58,101 nt of DNA from Aeromonas sanarellii (GTDB lineage Bacteria; Pseudomonadota; Gammaproteobacteria; Enterobacterales; Aeromonadaceae): assembly GCF_000820085.1 (NCBI RefSeq), contig NZ_CDBN01000071.1:1-58101 (forward strand), read 5' to 3'. Position 1 is the first letter of the stretch. Each line of letters starts with the position of its first letter. Position numbers and translations under genes: made by a program. The notes under the pieces are model-generated. The model saw only the letters and a program-made list of their open reading frames with translations. It was not told the DNA's origin and searched no databases. Shown here in pieces: positions 26,228 through 37,193 of the stretch.

Positions 26228-26265
26228 GGCAGCCGGGGGAGGCTGGCATGCCTCCCCCGGCTGCC
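26228..26265 (-). terminator. Strong intercistronic hairpin between srkA and dsbA
   Basis: GGCAGCCGGGGGAGGC and its exact complement form a 16-bp stem with a TGGCAT loop, 5 bp after the srkA stop. On the minus strand the stem is followed by TTTGCC, only a short T tract. It may act as a leaky terminator or a stability element; dsbA would then need some promoter of its own. Confidence 0.65.
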
Positions 26266-26269
26266 TCCC

Positions 26270-27247
26270 TCACCACTGCGGCATCAGGCTCAGCGGCGGC
26301 GCCTTCAGGGCCGCCAGCTGGTCGTGCAGGGTGGCAATCTGCTGGCGCCAGTAGTGCTCGGTGTTGAACCAGGGGAAGTGGCGGGGGAAGGCGGGATCCT
26401 CCCAGCGCCGGGCCAACCAGGCCATGTAGTGGACGATGCGCATGGCCCGCAGGGGCTCGATGAGCGCCAGCTCCCGCTGGTCGAACTCCATGAACTCCTC
26501 GTAACCCGCCAGCAATGTGTCGAGCTGAAGCTGCTGCTCGTGACGCTCGCCACTCAGCATCATCCAGAGATCCTGGATGGCAGGGCCGGTGCGGCAGTCG
26601 TCGAGATCGACGAACAGCGGGCCGTCACGCCACAGTATGTTGCCCGGGTGGCAGTCGCCGTGCAGGGAGATGCGCGCCACGTCCAGGGTCATGGCGTCGC
26701 TCACGTGCCGGATCAGCTCGTCGAGCACCCCGAAGAAGGGCTTGGCCAGGCCGCTCGGCACCCATTCGCCTGCCGCCAGCAACTGGCGCGGCTCGTGCAG
26801 CATGGTCTCCACGTCCAGGGGGACGCGGTGATGAAACCCGTGGCTGGCACCGACCCTGTGGATGCGGCCGAGGTAGCGCCCCACCCACTCCAGCTGATCC
26901 AGGTTGTCCACCTCGAACTGACGGCCACCGACGCTCTGCCAGATGGCGAAGGGGTAGCCCTGATGCTCCAACAGGGTCTCGCCGGCGAAGCTGAGGGGTG
27001 CGGCGACCGGGATCTCCGTCTCCATCAGGCGGGCGGCGAATTCGTGCTCCTCCAGGATCTGGGCCCGGCTCCAGCGACCGGGACGATAGAACTTCACCAC
27101 GTAGCGGCGGCGATCCTCGTCCTGAAACTGGTAGACCCGGTTCTCGTAGCTGTTGAGCTCGATCAGGCCGGAATCGATGCGCAGGCCGCTGAGATCGATG
27201 GCATCCATGATGAGATCGGGATTGAGGTCGGAATAGTTGAAACGCAT
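26270..27247 (-). CDS. srkA: Stress response serine/threonine kinase SrkA (YihE/RdoA)
   Basis: It is a choline-kinase-fold protein kinase linked to envelope and Cpx stress and to counteracting MazE/MazF killing in E. coli. The 325-residue product keeps LNSYENRVYQFQDEDRRRYVVKFYRPGRW near the N-terminus, the catalytic loop HGDCHPGNILWRDG near residue 196-209, and the DFG-like FVDLDDCRTGPAIQDLW. The ATG at 27247 has GGTGGA 5 nt upstream and is preferred over one four codons earlier. In E. coli the order is yihD-srkA-dsbA; here ccoG lies between yihD and srkA. Confidence 0.93.
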   Translation of the reverse strand: MRFNYSDLNPDLIMDAIDLSGLRIDSGLIELNSYENRVYQFQDEDRRRYVVKFYRPGRWSRAQILEEHEFAARLMETEIPVAAPLSFAGETLLEHQGYPFAIWQSVGGRQFEVDNLDQLEWVGRYLGRIHRVGASHGFHHRVPLDVETMLHEPRQLLAAGEWVPSGLAKPFFGVLDELIRHVSDAMTLDVARISLHGDCHPGNILWRDGPLFVDLDDCRTGPAIQDLWMMLSGERHEQQLQLDTLLAGYEEFMEFDQRELALIEPLRAMRIVHYMAWLARRWEDPAFPRHFPWFNTEHYWRQQIATLHDQLAALKAPPLSLMPQW

Positions 27248-27332
27248 GTCATCCACCATAGGAAAGGGGCGCTGTTGCGCCCCATTCTATCCGATCCAGC
27301 CCGGGATGGACGACCCGCCCTCCCGGAAACCG

Positions 27333-27380
27333 TCACAACCCGCTGATAAATCTGCTGGCTTGCTTCAAAGCAGGGTGCCC
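27333..27380 (-). repeat. Degenerate copy of the ccoG 3' end
   Basis: The sequence after the ccoG stop repeats its last codons. AGCAGATTTATCAGCGGG plus TTGTGA (minus strand) matches the real ccoG end at 21 of 24 bases, and the preceding GGCACCCTGC is identical. A few inserted bases in between break the frame. The offset of the stop codons is 53 bp. It is the second of three such copies in this window. Confidence 0.75.
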
Positions 27381-27385
27381 CGTGG

Positions 27386-28834
<1,449 letters not shown>

Positions 28835-28948
28835 CGCAACACATAGCTCCACTCACATTGTTATGAAGCCGATTATATCTTAAACAACCTGCTAATTGTG
28901 TGGGTTAAATGTATCTATAGTTCGAGTGCCGTCGCAATTTCAGGCAAC

Positions 28949-28985
28949 AAAAAAGGCCCATAGCCAGTTGACTATGCGCCTTTTG
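28949..28985 (-). terminator. Rho-independent terminator of yihD
   Basis: On the minus strand AAAAGGCGCATAG-TCAACTGG-CTATGGGCCTTTTTT has a stem with one mismatched pair and a T tract. It lies 47 bp after the yihD stop, before the ccoG promoter region. Confidence 0.85.
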
Positions 28986-29031
28986 CGAGATTCCCTTGAA
29001 ACCTTCCTCTTCCGGCAACCCGGCGGTCGGG

Positions 29032-29295
29032 TTACTTGATGCCGCGGGCCTTGAGCAGGGCTTCCTTGAAGTCGGGCACATGATCCTTGGCCAGCCCCGG
29101 GATCATCGCCTGTTTGTCGGATTCCCGCATCTTGAGGTGATAGATCAGCATGTCGTCGGTCAGCTCGGACAGGGGACCGTCAAATCCCGCCTCCTCGGCC
29201 AGCTTGGCGACAAACTGCACCAGGCTGAGGTCCTGTTCCTTGATCCAGGCGGGCTGCAGCAGCTCCAGCAGCTCTTCGATACGATGACATTGCAT
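29032..29295 (-). CDS. yihD: YihD family protein (DUF1040)
   Basis: The 87-residue protein matches E. coli YihD nearly throughout: [60 protein letters not shown]. Its function is unknown. The start at 29295 ([10 protein letters not shown]) has AGAGG upstream. The diguanylate cyclase gene ends 31 bp upstream, so they may share a transcript. In E. coli yihD precedes srkA directly. Confidence 0.92.
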   Translation of the reverse strand: MQCHRIEELLELLQPAWIKEQDLSLVQFVAKLAEEAGFDGPLSELTDDMLIYHLKMRESDKQAMIPGLAKDHVPDFKEALLKARGIK

Positions 29296-29326
29296 AGACG
29301 ACCTCTTCAACTCTGTCTTGTGAAAC

Positions 29327-30481
29327 TCAGGCAACCTTACCCATCAAGGCTACTTCGATACGATCCCGGCCATTATGCTTGGCCTGGTAGAGGGCCGCAT
29401 CCGCTTTTTGGATGAGATCGGCGATGGAGTGGTGCTGGTCCGGCACCAGGGTCGCCACCCCGAAGCTGCAACTGACCCGCCCCGAGACCCGGGACTTGTG
29501 GTGGGGAATGCCGAGCGTGCGCAGGGCCGTGCGCACCTGCTCGGCGATCTGCATGGCCCCCTGCAAGGTGGTGCAGGGCAGCAGCAGGGCGAACTCCTCC
29601 CCCCCGTAACGGGCGGCCAGATCGTCCTCCCGGCGCAGCACCTCGGCCAGCAGGCTCGCCACCTGCTGCAGACACTGGTCCCCCAGCTGGTGGCCATAGT
29701 GATCGTTGAACTGCTTGAAGTAGTCCACGTCCACCAGCACCAGGGAGAGGGGGGCCTGGGCCCGGTGGCAGCGGCGCCAGGCCCGCGCCAGGCTGTCATC
29801 GAGATGGGCCCGGTTCGCGATGCCGGTCAGCCCGTCCAGGCGGGAGGTGAGCTTGAGGTGCTCGGAGACCGCCTTGAGCTCCGCCACCAGCTCGGCGTTG
29901 GAGAAGCTGTGGTAGAGGGAGGCCACCTGGTCCCGCCGCAGGCGTCGCAGCAGGGTGGGCAGAAACACGAACAGATAGCCCGCCAACATGCAGGAGACGA
30001 TGCGCTCCTGCTCGTTGCCGCCACCCAGTTCGAACAGCATGGCAGACCCGAGCGGCAGCACGGCCCCGTAGAGGGTGCGGCGGCTGCCGAACAGCATGAT
30101 GGCACTGCCGGTGAGGATCAGGCTGGCGAGCATCATCATGGCGGCGCGGTAGGTGTCCGGCAGCCTGTCCATGTAGAGCAGCACGCCCAGGGCCCAGATG
30201 ATGGAGGTGATGGTGACGCCGATGAACAGCTCCCGCTCCAGCACCGGCAGCGGGAGCTGCGTCAGTCTGGGCTGACGCCAGCGCAGGTGCCACCAGCGCC
30301 CCAGCAGCAGCAGGAAGACCAGCCCCAGCCAGCCGAGGGCCTCCCCCACCGGCAAGTAGTCGTGGCACAGCAGGCTCCAGCTGATCGCCAGCAGCGCCAG
30401 ACAGGGCAGGCTGAAGGAGGCGTGGGTATAGAGCTGGACCATGATGGCACGCCGCACCTGATGTTTCACACTCTGGGTCAA
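29327..30481 (-). CDS. Membrane-bound GGDEF diguanylate cyclase
   Basis: The 384-residue protein has six or so N-terminal membrane segments (residues about 15-195: [67 protein letters not shown]) and a C-terminal GGDEF domain with [15 protein letters not shown], the active motif [12 protein letters not shown] near residue 295, and an upstream RxxD inhibitory-site motif (REDD). It should make c-di-GMP from GTP and be product-inhibited. The ORF starts with TTG at 30481, supported by GGGAG 7 nt upstream; the next start is an ATG at codon 14. No EAL domain is present and the signal sensed is unknown. Confidence 0.9.
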   Translation of the reverse strand: MTQSVKHQVRRAIMVQLYTHASFSLPCLALLAISWSLLCHDYLPVGEALGWLGLVFLLLLGRWWHLRWRQPRLTQLPLPVLERELFIGVTITSIIWALGVLLYMDRLPDTYRAAMMMLASLILTGSAIMLFGSRRTLYGAVLPLGSAMLFELGGGNEQERIVSCMLAGYLFVFLPTLLRRLRRDQVASLYHSFSNAELVAELKAVSEHLKLTSRLDGLTGIANRAHLDDSLARAWRRCHRAQAPLSLVLVDVDYFKQFNDHYGHQLGDQCLQQVASLLAEVLRREDDLAARYGGEEFALLLPCTTLQGAMQIAEQVRTALRTLGIPHHKSRVSGRVSCSFGVATLVPDQHHSIADLIQKADAALYQAKHNGRDRIEVALMGKVA

Positions 30482-30586
30482 CTGGGCACTCCCTGTACAA
30501 GAGCCGCACAGTCTACCACTCCCCTTTCCTGCTCAACAATCAATCGCCCGCTATTAAGCTGACACTCAGCGCTGCCTCCGGCCCGC

Positions 30587-30976
30587 TCACCCTTTTTCCA
30601 GCTCGTCGAGGATGGGGCACTCGGGGCTTGCATCCCCGTGGCAGCAGCTCACCACCTCCTCGAGCGCAACGAGCATGGCCTGAAGGCCGGCAATGCGGGC
30701 GCGCAGATCGACGATCTTCTCCTGGGCCAGCTTCTTCACCTGGGCGCTGGTTCTGTGCTCGTCCCGGTAGAGTGCCAGCAGCTCCTGGCACTCCTCCAGG
30801 TTGAAGCCGGTCTCCCGCGCCCGCTTGACGAAGCGCAGCTCCCGCAGGGCGCCGTCGCCGTAGCTGCGATAGCCGTTGTCGCTGCGCACCGGCGCCGTGA
30901 TGAGCCCGATGCTCTCGTAATACCGGATGGTCTTGGCGGTCAGGCCGGTGGCCTTGGCAACCTTGCTGATGTTCAT
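30587..30976 (-). CDS. cueR: Cu(I)-responsive MerR-family regulator CueR
   Basis: The 129-residue activator has the MerR helix-turn-helix (MNISKVAKATGLTAKTIRYYESIGLI), a long dimer helix, Ser77 (typical of the monovalent-metal group), and the Cu(I)-binding loop CHGDASPEC with Cys112 and Cys120. It distorts and activates 19-bp-spacer promoters such as that of copA. It lies 10 bp downstream of copA with AAGGAGG as ribosome site, so it is in the same operon and subject to autoactivation. Confidence 0.95.
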   Translation of the reverse strand: MNISKVAKATGLTAKTIRYYESIGLITAPVRSDNGYRSYGDGALRELRFVKRARETGFNLEECQELLALYRDEHRTSAQVKKLAQEKIVDLRARIAGLQAMLVALEEVVSCCHGDASPECPILDELEKG

Positions 30977-30986
30977 GCTCGCCTCC

Positions 30987-33410
30987 TTATTGGCTCGAAT
31001 GGGTGCTTGCGACGCGGGCGCCCGCCCTGGGCTGCCAGCGCTTCAGTAACAGGGAATTGCTCAGTACGGTGACGCTGCTGAGCGCCATGGCCGCCCCCGC
31101 CAGCTCCGGGCTGAGATAGCCCAGCGCCGCCAGCGGAATGCCGACCACGTTGAACACGAAGGCCCAGAACAGGTTCTGCTGTATGGTGCGCCAGGTCGCC
31201 GCCGAGATGTCGATGGCATCGGCCACCAGCCGAGGGTCAGATCGCATGAGCGTGATGGCGGCGGTCTCCATGGCCACATCGGAGCCGGAGCCCATGGCTA
31301 TCCCCACGTCCGCCGCAGCGAGCGCCGGCGCATCGTTCACCCCGTCCCCCACCATGGCCACCAGCCCGGAGGTCTGCGCCCGCAACGCCGCCACCTTGTC
31401 CACCTTGCCGGCGGGCAGCACGGAGTCGAATGCCCCGTCCAACCCCAGTTTGGCGGCGATGTGGGCCACAGGCGCGGGCGCGTCGCCGCTCACCAGCCAG
31501 CTGGCGATGCCGCGCTGGCGCAGGGTGGCGATGGCCTCGGGGCTCTCCGGCCTCAGGGTATCGGCCAGGGCAGCGAGGCCGACGACCACGCCGTCGATGG
31601 CCACCCAGACCCGGGTCGCCCCGTCGGCAGGTTGTTCCTCCTGCGCAGGCGCCTCGATGCCGAGCTGGGCCAGCAAGACACTGTTGCCGATGGCGACCCC
31701 GTGGCCCGCCACCTGACCGAGGATGCCGGCACCGACCCGCACCTCCACCGCCTCAGGCTGGGGCAGCGCGGCATCTTTGCCGGCCGCCTCGCGCATGGCC
31801 AGCGCCAGCGGGTGTTCGCTCGCCTGTTGCAGGGCGGCGGCGAGACGCAGCTGCTCGTCGCTGCCGCTCCAGCTCGCCAGCACCGGCCGGCCCTGGGTCA
31901 GGGTCCCTGTCTTGTCGAAGATGAGGGCCTTGATGGCGTGGGCCTTCTGCAGGGTGTCGACGTCCTTGATCAGGATGCCGTGGCGCGCCGCCACCCCGGT
32001 GCCGGTGACAATGGCGGCCGGAGTCGCCAGCCCCAGGGCACAGGGGCAGGCGATCACCAGCACGGCCACCGCCGCCAGCAGCGCCTGGCCGAAATCGTTG
32101 CTTGCGGCATACCAGGCCAGCAGGGTAAAGAGGGCGATGGCCATCACCACGGGCACGAACACGGCGGAGACCCTGTCCACCAGCTGTTGCAGCGGCGCCT
32201 TGCCCATCTGGGCGCTCTCCACCAGGGCGATGATCTTGCTGAGGCTGGAGTCCTCCCCCACGGTCGTGGCCTCGATCTCCAGCACGCCGGAGCGGTTGAT
32301 GGCGCCCCCCAGCACGGCATCCCCCAGCGCGCGCGGCACCGGCAGGCTCTCGCCGGTGAGGATGGATTCGTCCAGTTCGCTCTCGCCGCTCGTTATCTTG
32401 CCGTCCACCGGCACCCGCTCGCCCACCAGCACCCGCAGCCTGTCGCCGCGCAGCACCTCGTCGATGCCGACGCTGCGCCACTCCCCCCCGCGCCAGACGG
32501 TAGCCGTCTCGGGGCGCAGGGCCATCAGCTCGCGGATGGCGGACTGGGTGCTGCGGCGGGCTCTCGCCTCCAACAGCTTCCCGAGGGAGATCAGGGTGAT
32601 GATGATGGCGCTCGCCTCGAAGTAGAGCTTGCCGCTGGCGGCAGCCCCCAGGGTCAGCAGCAGATAGAGGCTGTAGAAGTAGGCGGCACTGGTACCGGTC
32701 GCCACCAGCACGTCCATATTGGCCGCCCTGTTGCGCAATGCGAGCCAGGCGCCGCGATAGAAGCGGGCTCCGATCCAGAACTGCACCGGGGTGGCGAGCA
32801 CCAGCTCCAGCCAGGCGGGCAGATGCCAGTGCAGCAGCCCGGCCATGGAGAGCATGCCCACCAGCAGCGGCAGGGTCAGCAGTGCCGAGATACAGACCTG
32901 GATCAGCGCCTGGTGCGCGGCGGCAGACTCCTGCGCCTCCCGCTCCAGCAACTGCTGGCGGCGACCGCTCGCGGAGCCCTGTGCCAGCTGGGCGTCAAAG
33001 CCGAGGGCCTCGATCCGGGTGCGCAGGGCGGCGGGGGTCTGCATCCCCGGCACCAGCACGAGGCGGGCCTGCTCGAGGGAGAAGTTGACGTCGGCCGAGA
33101 TGACGCCGGGCAGCGCCGCCAGCATCTTGTTCAAACGGGCAGAGCAACCGGCACAGGTCATGCCGCCTATCTGGAACGTGAGCGTCTCCTGGCCATAGTC
33201 ATAGCCCTGGGCCTTGATGCTCTCCAGCACCTCGGGCAGACGGTCGGGGCTGGCCAGGTCGATGGCCGCCTGCTCCAGCGCGAAGTTGACGGTGGCCTGT
33301 ACCCCGTCGAGCTTGTTGAGGGCGGTCGTGATGCGGCTGGCGCAGTTGGCGCAGCTCATGCCGCTGAGCGGCAACTGCAGATGGATGGGTGATTGAATAT
33401 CTGTGGTCAT
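30987..33410 (-). CDS. copA: Copper-exporting P1B-type ATPase CopA
   Basis: It pumps Cu(I) out of the cytoplasm. The 807-residue protein has two heavy-metal-associated domains (GMSCANC near residue 17-23, GMTCAGC near 83-89), eight membrane segments, the transport motif CPC in IACPCALGLATPAAI, the phosphorylation motif DKTGTLTQG, the HP dipeptide in SEHPLALAM, and GDGVNDAPAL near the end. The ATG at 33410 follows GGGAGGAAC. An upstream in-frame start is not needed and overlaps the -10. It is transcribed with cueR from a CueR-type promoter at 33459-33489. Confidence 0.97.
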   Translation of the reverse strand: MTTDIQSPIHLQLPLSGMSCANCASRITTALNKLDGVQATVNFALEQAAIDLASPDRLPEVLESIKAQGYDYGQETLTFQIGGMTCAGCSARLNKMLAALPGVISADVNFSLEQARLVLVPGMQTPAALRTRIEALGFDAQLAQGSASGRRQQLLEREAQESAAAHQALIQVCISALLTLPLLVGMLSMAGLLHWHLPAWLELVLATPVQFWIGARFYRGAWLALRNRAANMDVLVATGTSAAYFYSLYLLLTLGAAASGKLYFEASAIIITLISLGKLLEARARRSTQSAIRELMALRPETATVWRGGEWRSVGIDEVLRGDRLRVLVGERVPVDGKITSGESELDESILTGESLPVPRALGDAVLGGAINRSGVLEIEATTVGEDSSLSKIIALVESAQMGKAPLQQLVDRVSAVFVPVVMAIALFTLLAWYAASNDFGQALLAAVAVLVIACPCALGLATPAAIVTGTGVAARHGILIKDVDTLQKAHAIKALIFDKTGTLTQGRPVLASWSGSDEQLRLAAALQQASEHPLALAMREAAGKDAALPQPEAVEVRVGAGILGQVAGHGVAIGNSVLLAQLGIEAPAQEEQPADGATRVWVAIDGVVVGLAALADTLRPESPEAIATLRQRGIASWLVSGDAPAPVAHIAAKLGLDGAFDSVLPAGKVDKVAALRAQTSGLVAMVGDGVNDAPALAAADVGIAMGSGSDVAMETAAITLMRSDPRLVADAIDISAATWRTIQQNLFWAFVFNVVGIPLAALGYLSPELAGAAMALSSVTVLSNSLLLKRWQPRAGARVASTHSSQ

Positions 33411-33458
33411 GATGTTCCTCCCAGGAACCAGTCGGCCAGAACCAATGCCGATGATCAA

Positions 33459-33489
33459 ACCCTAACCTTTACTGTAAGGGTAAGCTCAA
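33459..33489 (-). promoter_or_regulatory. CueR-type promoter of copA-cueR
   Basis: On the minus strand TTGAGC (-35, 33484-33489) and TAGGGT (-10, 33459-33464) are separated by 19 bp, the long spacer typical of MerR-family targets. Inside the spacer is the 17-bp dyad ACCCTTACAGTAAAGGT, symmetric at all but one base pair either side of its centre. It lies 49 bp before the copA ATG. Confidence 0.8.
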
Positions 33490-33514
33490 GTCGCGATGAC
33501 CACTTTTTTATCCC

Positions 33515-33552
33515 ATGAAAAATGGCGCCGCCCCGGCAGGGGCGACGCCATT
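33515..33552 (-). terminator. Terminator of pyrE
   Basis: On the minus strand AATGGCG-T-CGCCCC pairs with GGGGCG-G-CGCCATT around a 4-nt loop, one mismatch, followed by TTTTC. It lies 20 bp after the pyrE stop and ahead of the copA promoter. Confidence 0.75.
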
Positions 33553-33571
33553 CTCATGGATACGGAGAGGC

Positions 33572-34225
33572 TTAGATGCCGTACTGGGCGCGATACGCCT
33601 TCATGGCCGCCAGCTGGGAGGCCAGCTCGGGCTGCTCGGCCTGCTTCTCCTCCAGATACTGGATCAGATCGCTCATCTGGATGATGGCGATGATGTGGGC
33701 GCCGTAGTCACGCTCCACCTCCTGGATGGCGGAGAGCTCGCCCTTGCCCTTCTCCTGGCGGTCCAGGGCGATCAGCACCCCGGCCAGGGAGGCACCGTTG
33801 GCCTGGATCAGATCCATGGATTCGCGGATGGCGGTGCCGGCGGTGATGACGTCGTCCACCAGCATGATGCGCCCCTTGAGCGGGCTGCCCACCAGGTTGC
33901 CGCCCTCGCCGTGATCCTTGGCCTCCTTGCGGTTGAAGCACCAGGGCACGTCCACGTCGTGCTGCTCCACCAGCTGCACCGCGGTGGCGGAGGCGATGGG
34001 GATCCCCTTGTAGGCCGGGCCAAACAGCACGTCGAATTCGATGCCGGCATCCATCAGGGCGGCGGCGTAGAAACGGCCGAGACGGGCCAGATCGCGGCCG
34101 CTGTTGAACAGGCCGGCGTTGAAGAAGTAGGGGCTCTTGCGGCCGGATTTCAGGGTGAATTCACCGAATTTGAGGACCTGTTTCTCCAGGGCGAACTCGA
34201 TAAATTGACGCTGGTAGGCTTTCAT
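33572..34225 (-). CDS. pyrE: Orotate phosphoribosyltransferase
   Basis: It makes OMP from orotate and PRPP in pyrimidine synthesis. The 217-residue enzyme has [33 protein letters not shown], the loop [17 protein letters not shown] near residue 95-110, and the PRPP-binding motif [16 protein letters not shown] near residue 120-135. It follows rph on the same strand after a strong hairpin with a T run, the arrangement of the UTP-sensitive rph-pyrE attenuator in E. coli. Confidence 0.96.
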   Translation of the reverse strand: MKAYQRQFIEFALEKQVLKFGEFTLKSGRKSPYFFNAGLFNSGRDLARLGRFYAAALMDAGIEFDVLFGPAYKGIPIASATAVQLVEQHDVDVPWCFNRKEAKDHGEGGNLVGSPLKGRIMLVDDVITAGTAIRESMDLIQANGASLAGVLIALDRQEKGKGELSAIQEVERDYGAHIIAIIQMSDLIQYLEEKQAEQPELASQLAAMKAYRAQYGI

Positions 34226-34267
34226 TCTGGCTCCTTGCTTGGCTTGTCGTTGACTGGTGTGGGGGTA

Positions 34268-34300
34268 TAAAAAAACGCGGTCAATGCCGCGTTTTTAAAA
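34268..34300 (-). terminator. Probable pyrE attenuator between rph and pyrE
   Basis: Immediately after the rph TGA, TTTT then AAAAACGCGG-CATTGA-CCGCGTTTTTTT forms a perfect 10-bp stem followed by a T run. rph translation ends 4 nt before the stem. This matches the E. coli pyrE attenuator logic, in which close coupling of ribosome and polymerase at low UTP suppresses termination. The mechanism is inferred here. Confidence 0.8.
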
Positions 34301-35017
<717 letters not shown>

Positions 35018-35163
35018 GGGACTGACCTCTGGGCTGGCTGAATTGGCGCAGGAGTATAAGCGATTGCTACTCAAATATCAGCCGCTAAAACCACCTCGTC
35101 GGCTGACGGGGCAGGCCTGGCTGAGTATACTGGCCGCACACTTCATCAAGCCCGGAACAATCA

Positions 35164-36027
35164 ATGATTCACAGCATGACCGCCTACGCCCGCAAGGAAC
35201 TCAAGGGCGACTGGGGCACAGCCGTTTGGGAAATTCGTTCGGTCAACCAGCGCTATCTGGAGACCTACATTCGCCTGCCGGAACAACTGCGCAGCCTGGA
35301 GCCGGTCCTGCGCGAGCGTTTCCGTGCCAAGCTGCAGCGCGGCAAGGTGGAGTGCAACCTGCGCTTCGAGGCCGCCCAGGCCGCCGCCAGCCAGCTCCAC
35401 ATCAATGAAGAGCTGGCCAGGCTCATCATCGACAGCGCCAACTGGGTGATGAAAGAGGCGGGTCAGGGCCAGCTCAACCCGGTGGACGTGCTGCGCTGGC
35501 CGGGGGTCATGGCCGCCGCCGAGCAGGACATGGACGTGGTCGCCACCGAGCTGATGGCTGGGTTTGACCTGACCATGGACGACTTCCTCGCCTCCCGCGC
35601 CAGCGAAGGGGCCAACCTCAAGGCGCTGATCGAGCAGCGCCTTGACGGCATCCAGGTGGAAGTGAAGAAGGTGCGCGTGCACCTGCCGCAGATCATCGAG
35701 TGGCAGCGCCAGAAGCTCACCGACCGCCTGGCCGAAGCCAAGGTGGAGCTGGATCCCGCCCGCATCGAGCAGGAGATAGTGCTGCTGGCCCAGAAGATCG
35801 ACGTGGCCGAAGAGCTGGATCGCCTGGAGATGCACATCAGCGAGACCATCAAGATCATGAAGAAGGGGGGCGCCTGCGGCCGCCGTCTCGACTTCATGAT
35901 GCAGGAGTTCAACCGCGAGTCGAACACCCTCGGTTCCAAGTCCATCAACGCCGAGGTGACCCAGTCCGCCGTCGAATTGAAGGTCCTCATCGAACAGATG
36001 CGCGAGCAGATCCAGAACATCGAGTGA
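35164..36027 (+). CDS. yicC: YicC family protein (endoribonuclease)
   Basis: The 287-residue protein has the YicC N-terminal domain (MIHSMTAYARKELKG, WEIRSVNQRYLETYIRLPEQLRSLEPVLRERFR) and the C-terminal DUF1732 region (RLEMHISETIKIMKKGG, GRRLDFMMQEFNRESNTLGSKS). E. coli YicC has been described as an endoribonuclease affecting RyhB stability. It is divergent from rph-pyrE, the usual arrangement, with 146 bp between starts. Confidence 0.94.
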   Translation: MIHSMTAYARKELKGDWGTAVWEIRSVNQRYLETYIRLPEQLRSLEPVLRERFRAKLQRGKVECNLRFEAAQAAASQLHINEELARLIIDSANWVMKEAGQGQLNPVDVLRWPGVMAAAEQDMDVVATELMAGFDLTMDDFLASRASEGANLKALIEQRLDGIQVEVKKVRVHLPQIIEWQRQKLTDRLAEAKVELDPARIEQEIVLLAQKIDVAEELDRLEMHISETIKIMKKGGACGRRLDFMMQEFNRESNTLGSKSINAEVTQSAVELKVLIEQMREQIQNIE

Positions 36028-36046
36028 TCCCCTCCTCGATGCACCA

Positions 36047-36071
36047 GCCCCCGCCACGCGGGGGCTTTTTT
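36047..36071 (+). terminator. Rho-independent terminator of yicC
   Basis: GCCCCCGC-CAC-GCGGGGGC forms an 8-bp stem followed by TTTTTT. It lies 20 bp after the yicC stop. Confidence 0.9.
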
Positions 36072-36139
36072 ATGCCCGTTTCCCGCGGCGATCAGCCGCC
36101 TGACTGATGGCAGCCCAACTCGACATGCGCCATCACGCA

Positions 36140-36166
36140 GAGAGGGCCTGCAATGCAGACCCTCTC
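36140..36166. terminator. Hairpin downstream of the EamA transporter gene
   Basis: GAGAGGG and CCCTCTC flank CTGCA/TGCAG, a 12-bp stem with one mismatch. It is 38 bp after the convergent EamA gene. There is no T tract, so its terminator role is uncertain. Confidence 0.45.
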
Positions 36167-36203
36167 GCATTTCCGAACCATTTACGCTCGTCGCCCGTGC
36201 AGG

Positions 36204-37082
36204 CTAGACCGGTGATTTCAACTTGCGGCTGCGCAGCAGCAGGGGGAGCTGGTAGAGCACCAGGGCGCCCAGCACCAGGCCGGCGCCGGCCAGCTTGGCG
36301 GGGCCCAGCGGCTCGTCATAGAAGAGGGTGCTTAAGATCAGGGTCCAGACCGGTTCCAGCAGCATCAGCAGGGCGGCGTGGGCCGTGGTCATCCGGCTCA
36401 GGGCATGGGTGAGCAGCCAGTAGCGCAAGGTGGTGGCGATCAGCACGCTGGCGGCAAACCAGCCCCAGATGCCAGTGCCGATGCTGGCGGGCCACTGCTC
36501 GGTCAGCAGGGAGAGCAGGGTGCCGAGCAGCCCGGTCACCGCCAGCTGGATGCAGGTGAGCCAGGTAGGGGGGATGGACTGGGCAAAGTGGCGGTGCACC
36601 GCGAGCTGCACCCCCAGGGTGGCGGCCGCCGCCAGAAACCAGAACAGGGAGAGCGACACGCCCCAGTGGGTGCTGCTGGAGAGCAGCAGCAGACCCGCGA
36701 CGGCCACGGGCAGGGTGAGCCAGTAGTGACGGCCGGGTCTGGCCTTGAAGGCGGCCCAGGCGGCGAGCGGCGCCATCAGGGTGGCCACACTCATGATGAA
36801 GGCGCCGCTGCCGAGCGCATCGCTCTGGCTGATGGCGGTGACCCAGAACAGCAGGCTGGCCCCGAGCAGGGTGCCGCAGCCGGTGGCGCGCAGCAGTTGT
36901 GAGCCACTGGGGGGCGGCTCCCGCAACCAGGCGAGCGGCAAGAGCAGCAGGGCGGCCAGCAGGAAGCGGCTGCCGATAAAGGCGGCAGTGGGCAGTTCGC
37001 GAATAGCCTCTTTCGAGAAGAGCCAGCCGGCGGCGGCCAGCAGGGTGACCAGTATCATCAACAGCAGGGGAGCGCGGTTCAT
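36204..37082 (-). CDS. EamA-family (DMT) inner-membrane transporter
   Basis: The 292-residue protein has about ten hydrophobic segments in two repeats of the EamA fold: LLLMILVTLLAAAGWLFSKEAI, FLLAALLLLPLAW, VLIATTLRYWLLTHALSRMT, AALLMLLEPVWTLILSTLFYDEPLG. The last segment has the LEPVW...L..GE-like motif of this family (LEPVWTLI...EPLG). Substrates in this superfamily are usually amino acids, metabolites or drugs and cannot be predicted. It is monocistronic, convergent to yicC and downstream of waaA on the same strand. The start at 37082 has no strong ribosome site that I can see. Confidence 0.88.
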   Translation of the reverse strand: MNRAPLLLMILVTLLAAAGWLFSKEAIRELPTAAFIGSRFLLAALLLLPLAWLREPPPSGSQLLRATGCGTLLGASLLFWVTAISQSDALGSGAFIMSVATLMAPLAAWAAFKARPGRHYWLTLPVAVAGLLLLSSSTHWGVSLSLFWFLAAAATLGVQLAVHRHFAQSIPPTWLTCIQLAVTGLLGTLLSLLTEQWPASIGTGIWGWFAASVLIATTLRYWLLTHALSRMTTAHAALLMLLEPVWTLILSTLFYDEPLGPAKLAGAGLVLGALVLYQLPLLLRSRKLKSPV

Positions 37083-37170
37083 CGGGGCATCACAGGGTCG
37101 GGGGCAAAGGGCAGAGCATAAAGGAAAGGGGCGCGGATTGTCTCCCGGGGTTTGGCAGACGTGTTGGTGA

Positions 37171-37188
37171 GGCGGCCACGAGGCCGCC
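37171..37188. other. Stem-loop after waaA
   Basis: GGCGGCC-ACGA-GGCCGCC forms a 7-bp perfect stem 5 bp after the waaA stop. It lacks a T run, so it is a possible rather than proven terminator. Confidence 0.5.
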
Positions 37189-37193
37189 CCGCC

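Noticed and set aside
28835..28948. FNR site (TTGAT-N4-ATCAA) upstream of ccoG
   Set aside because: No match with acceptable fit could be found between ccoG and the yihD terminator.
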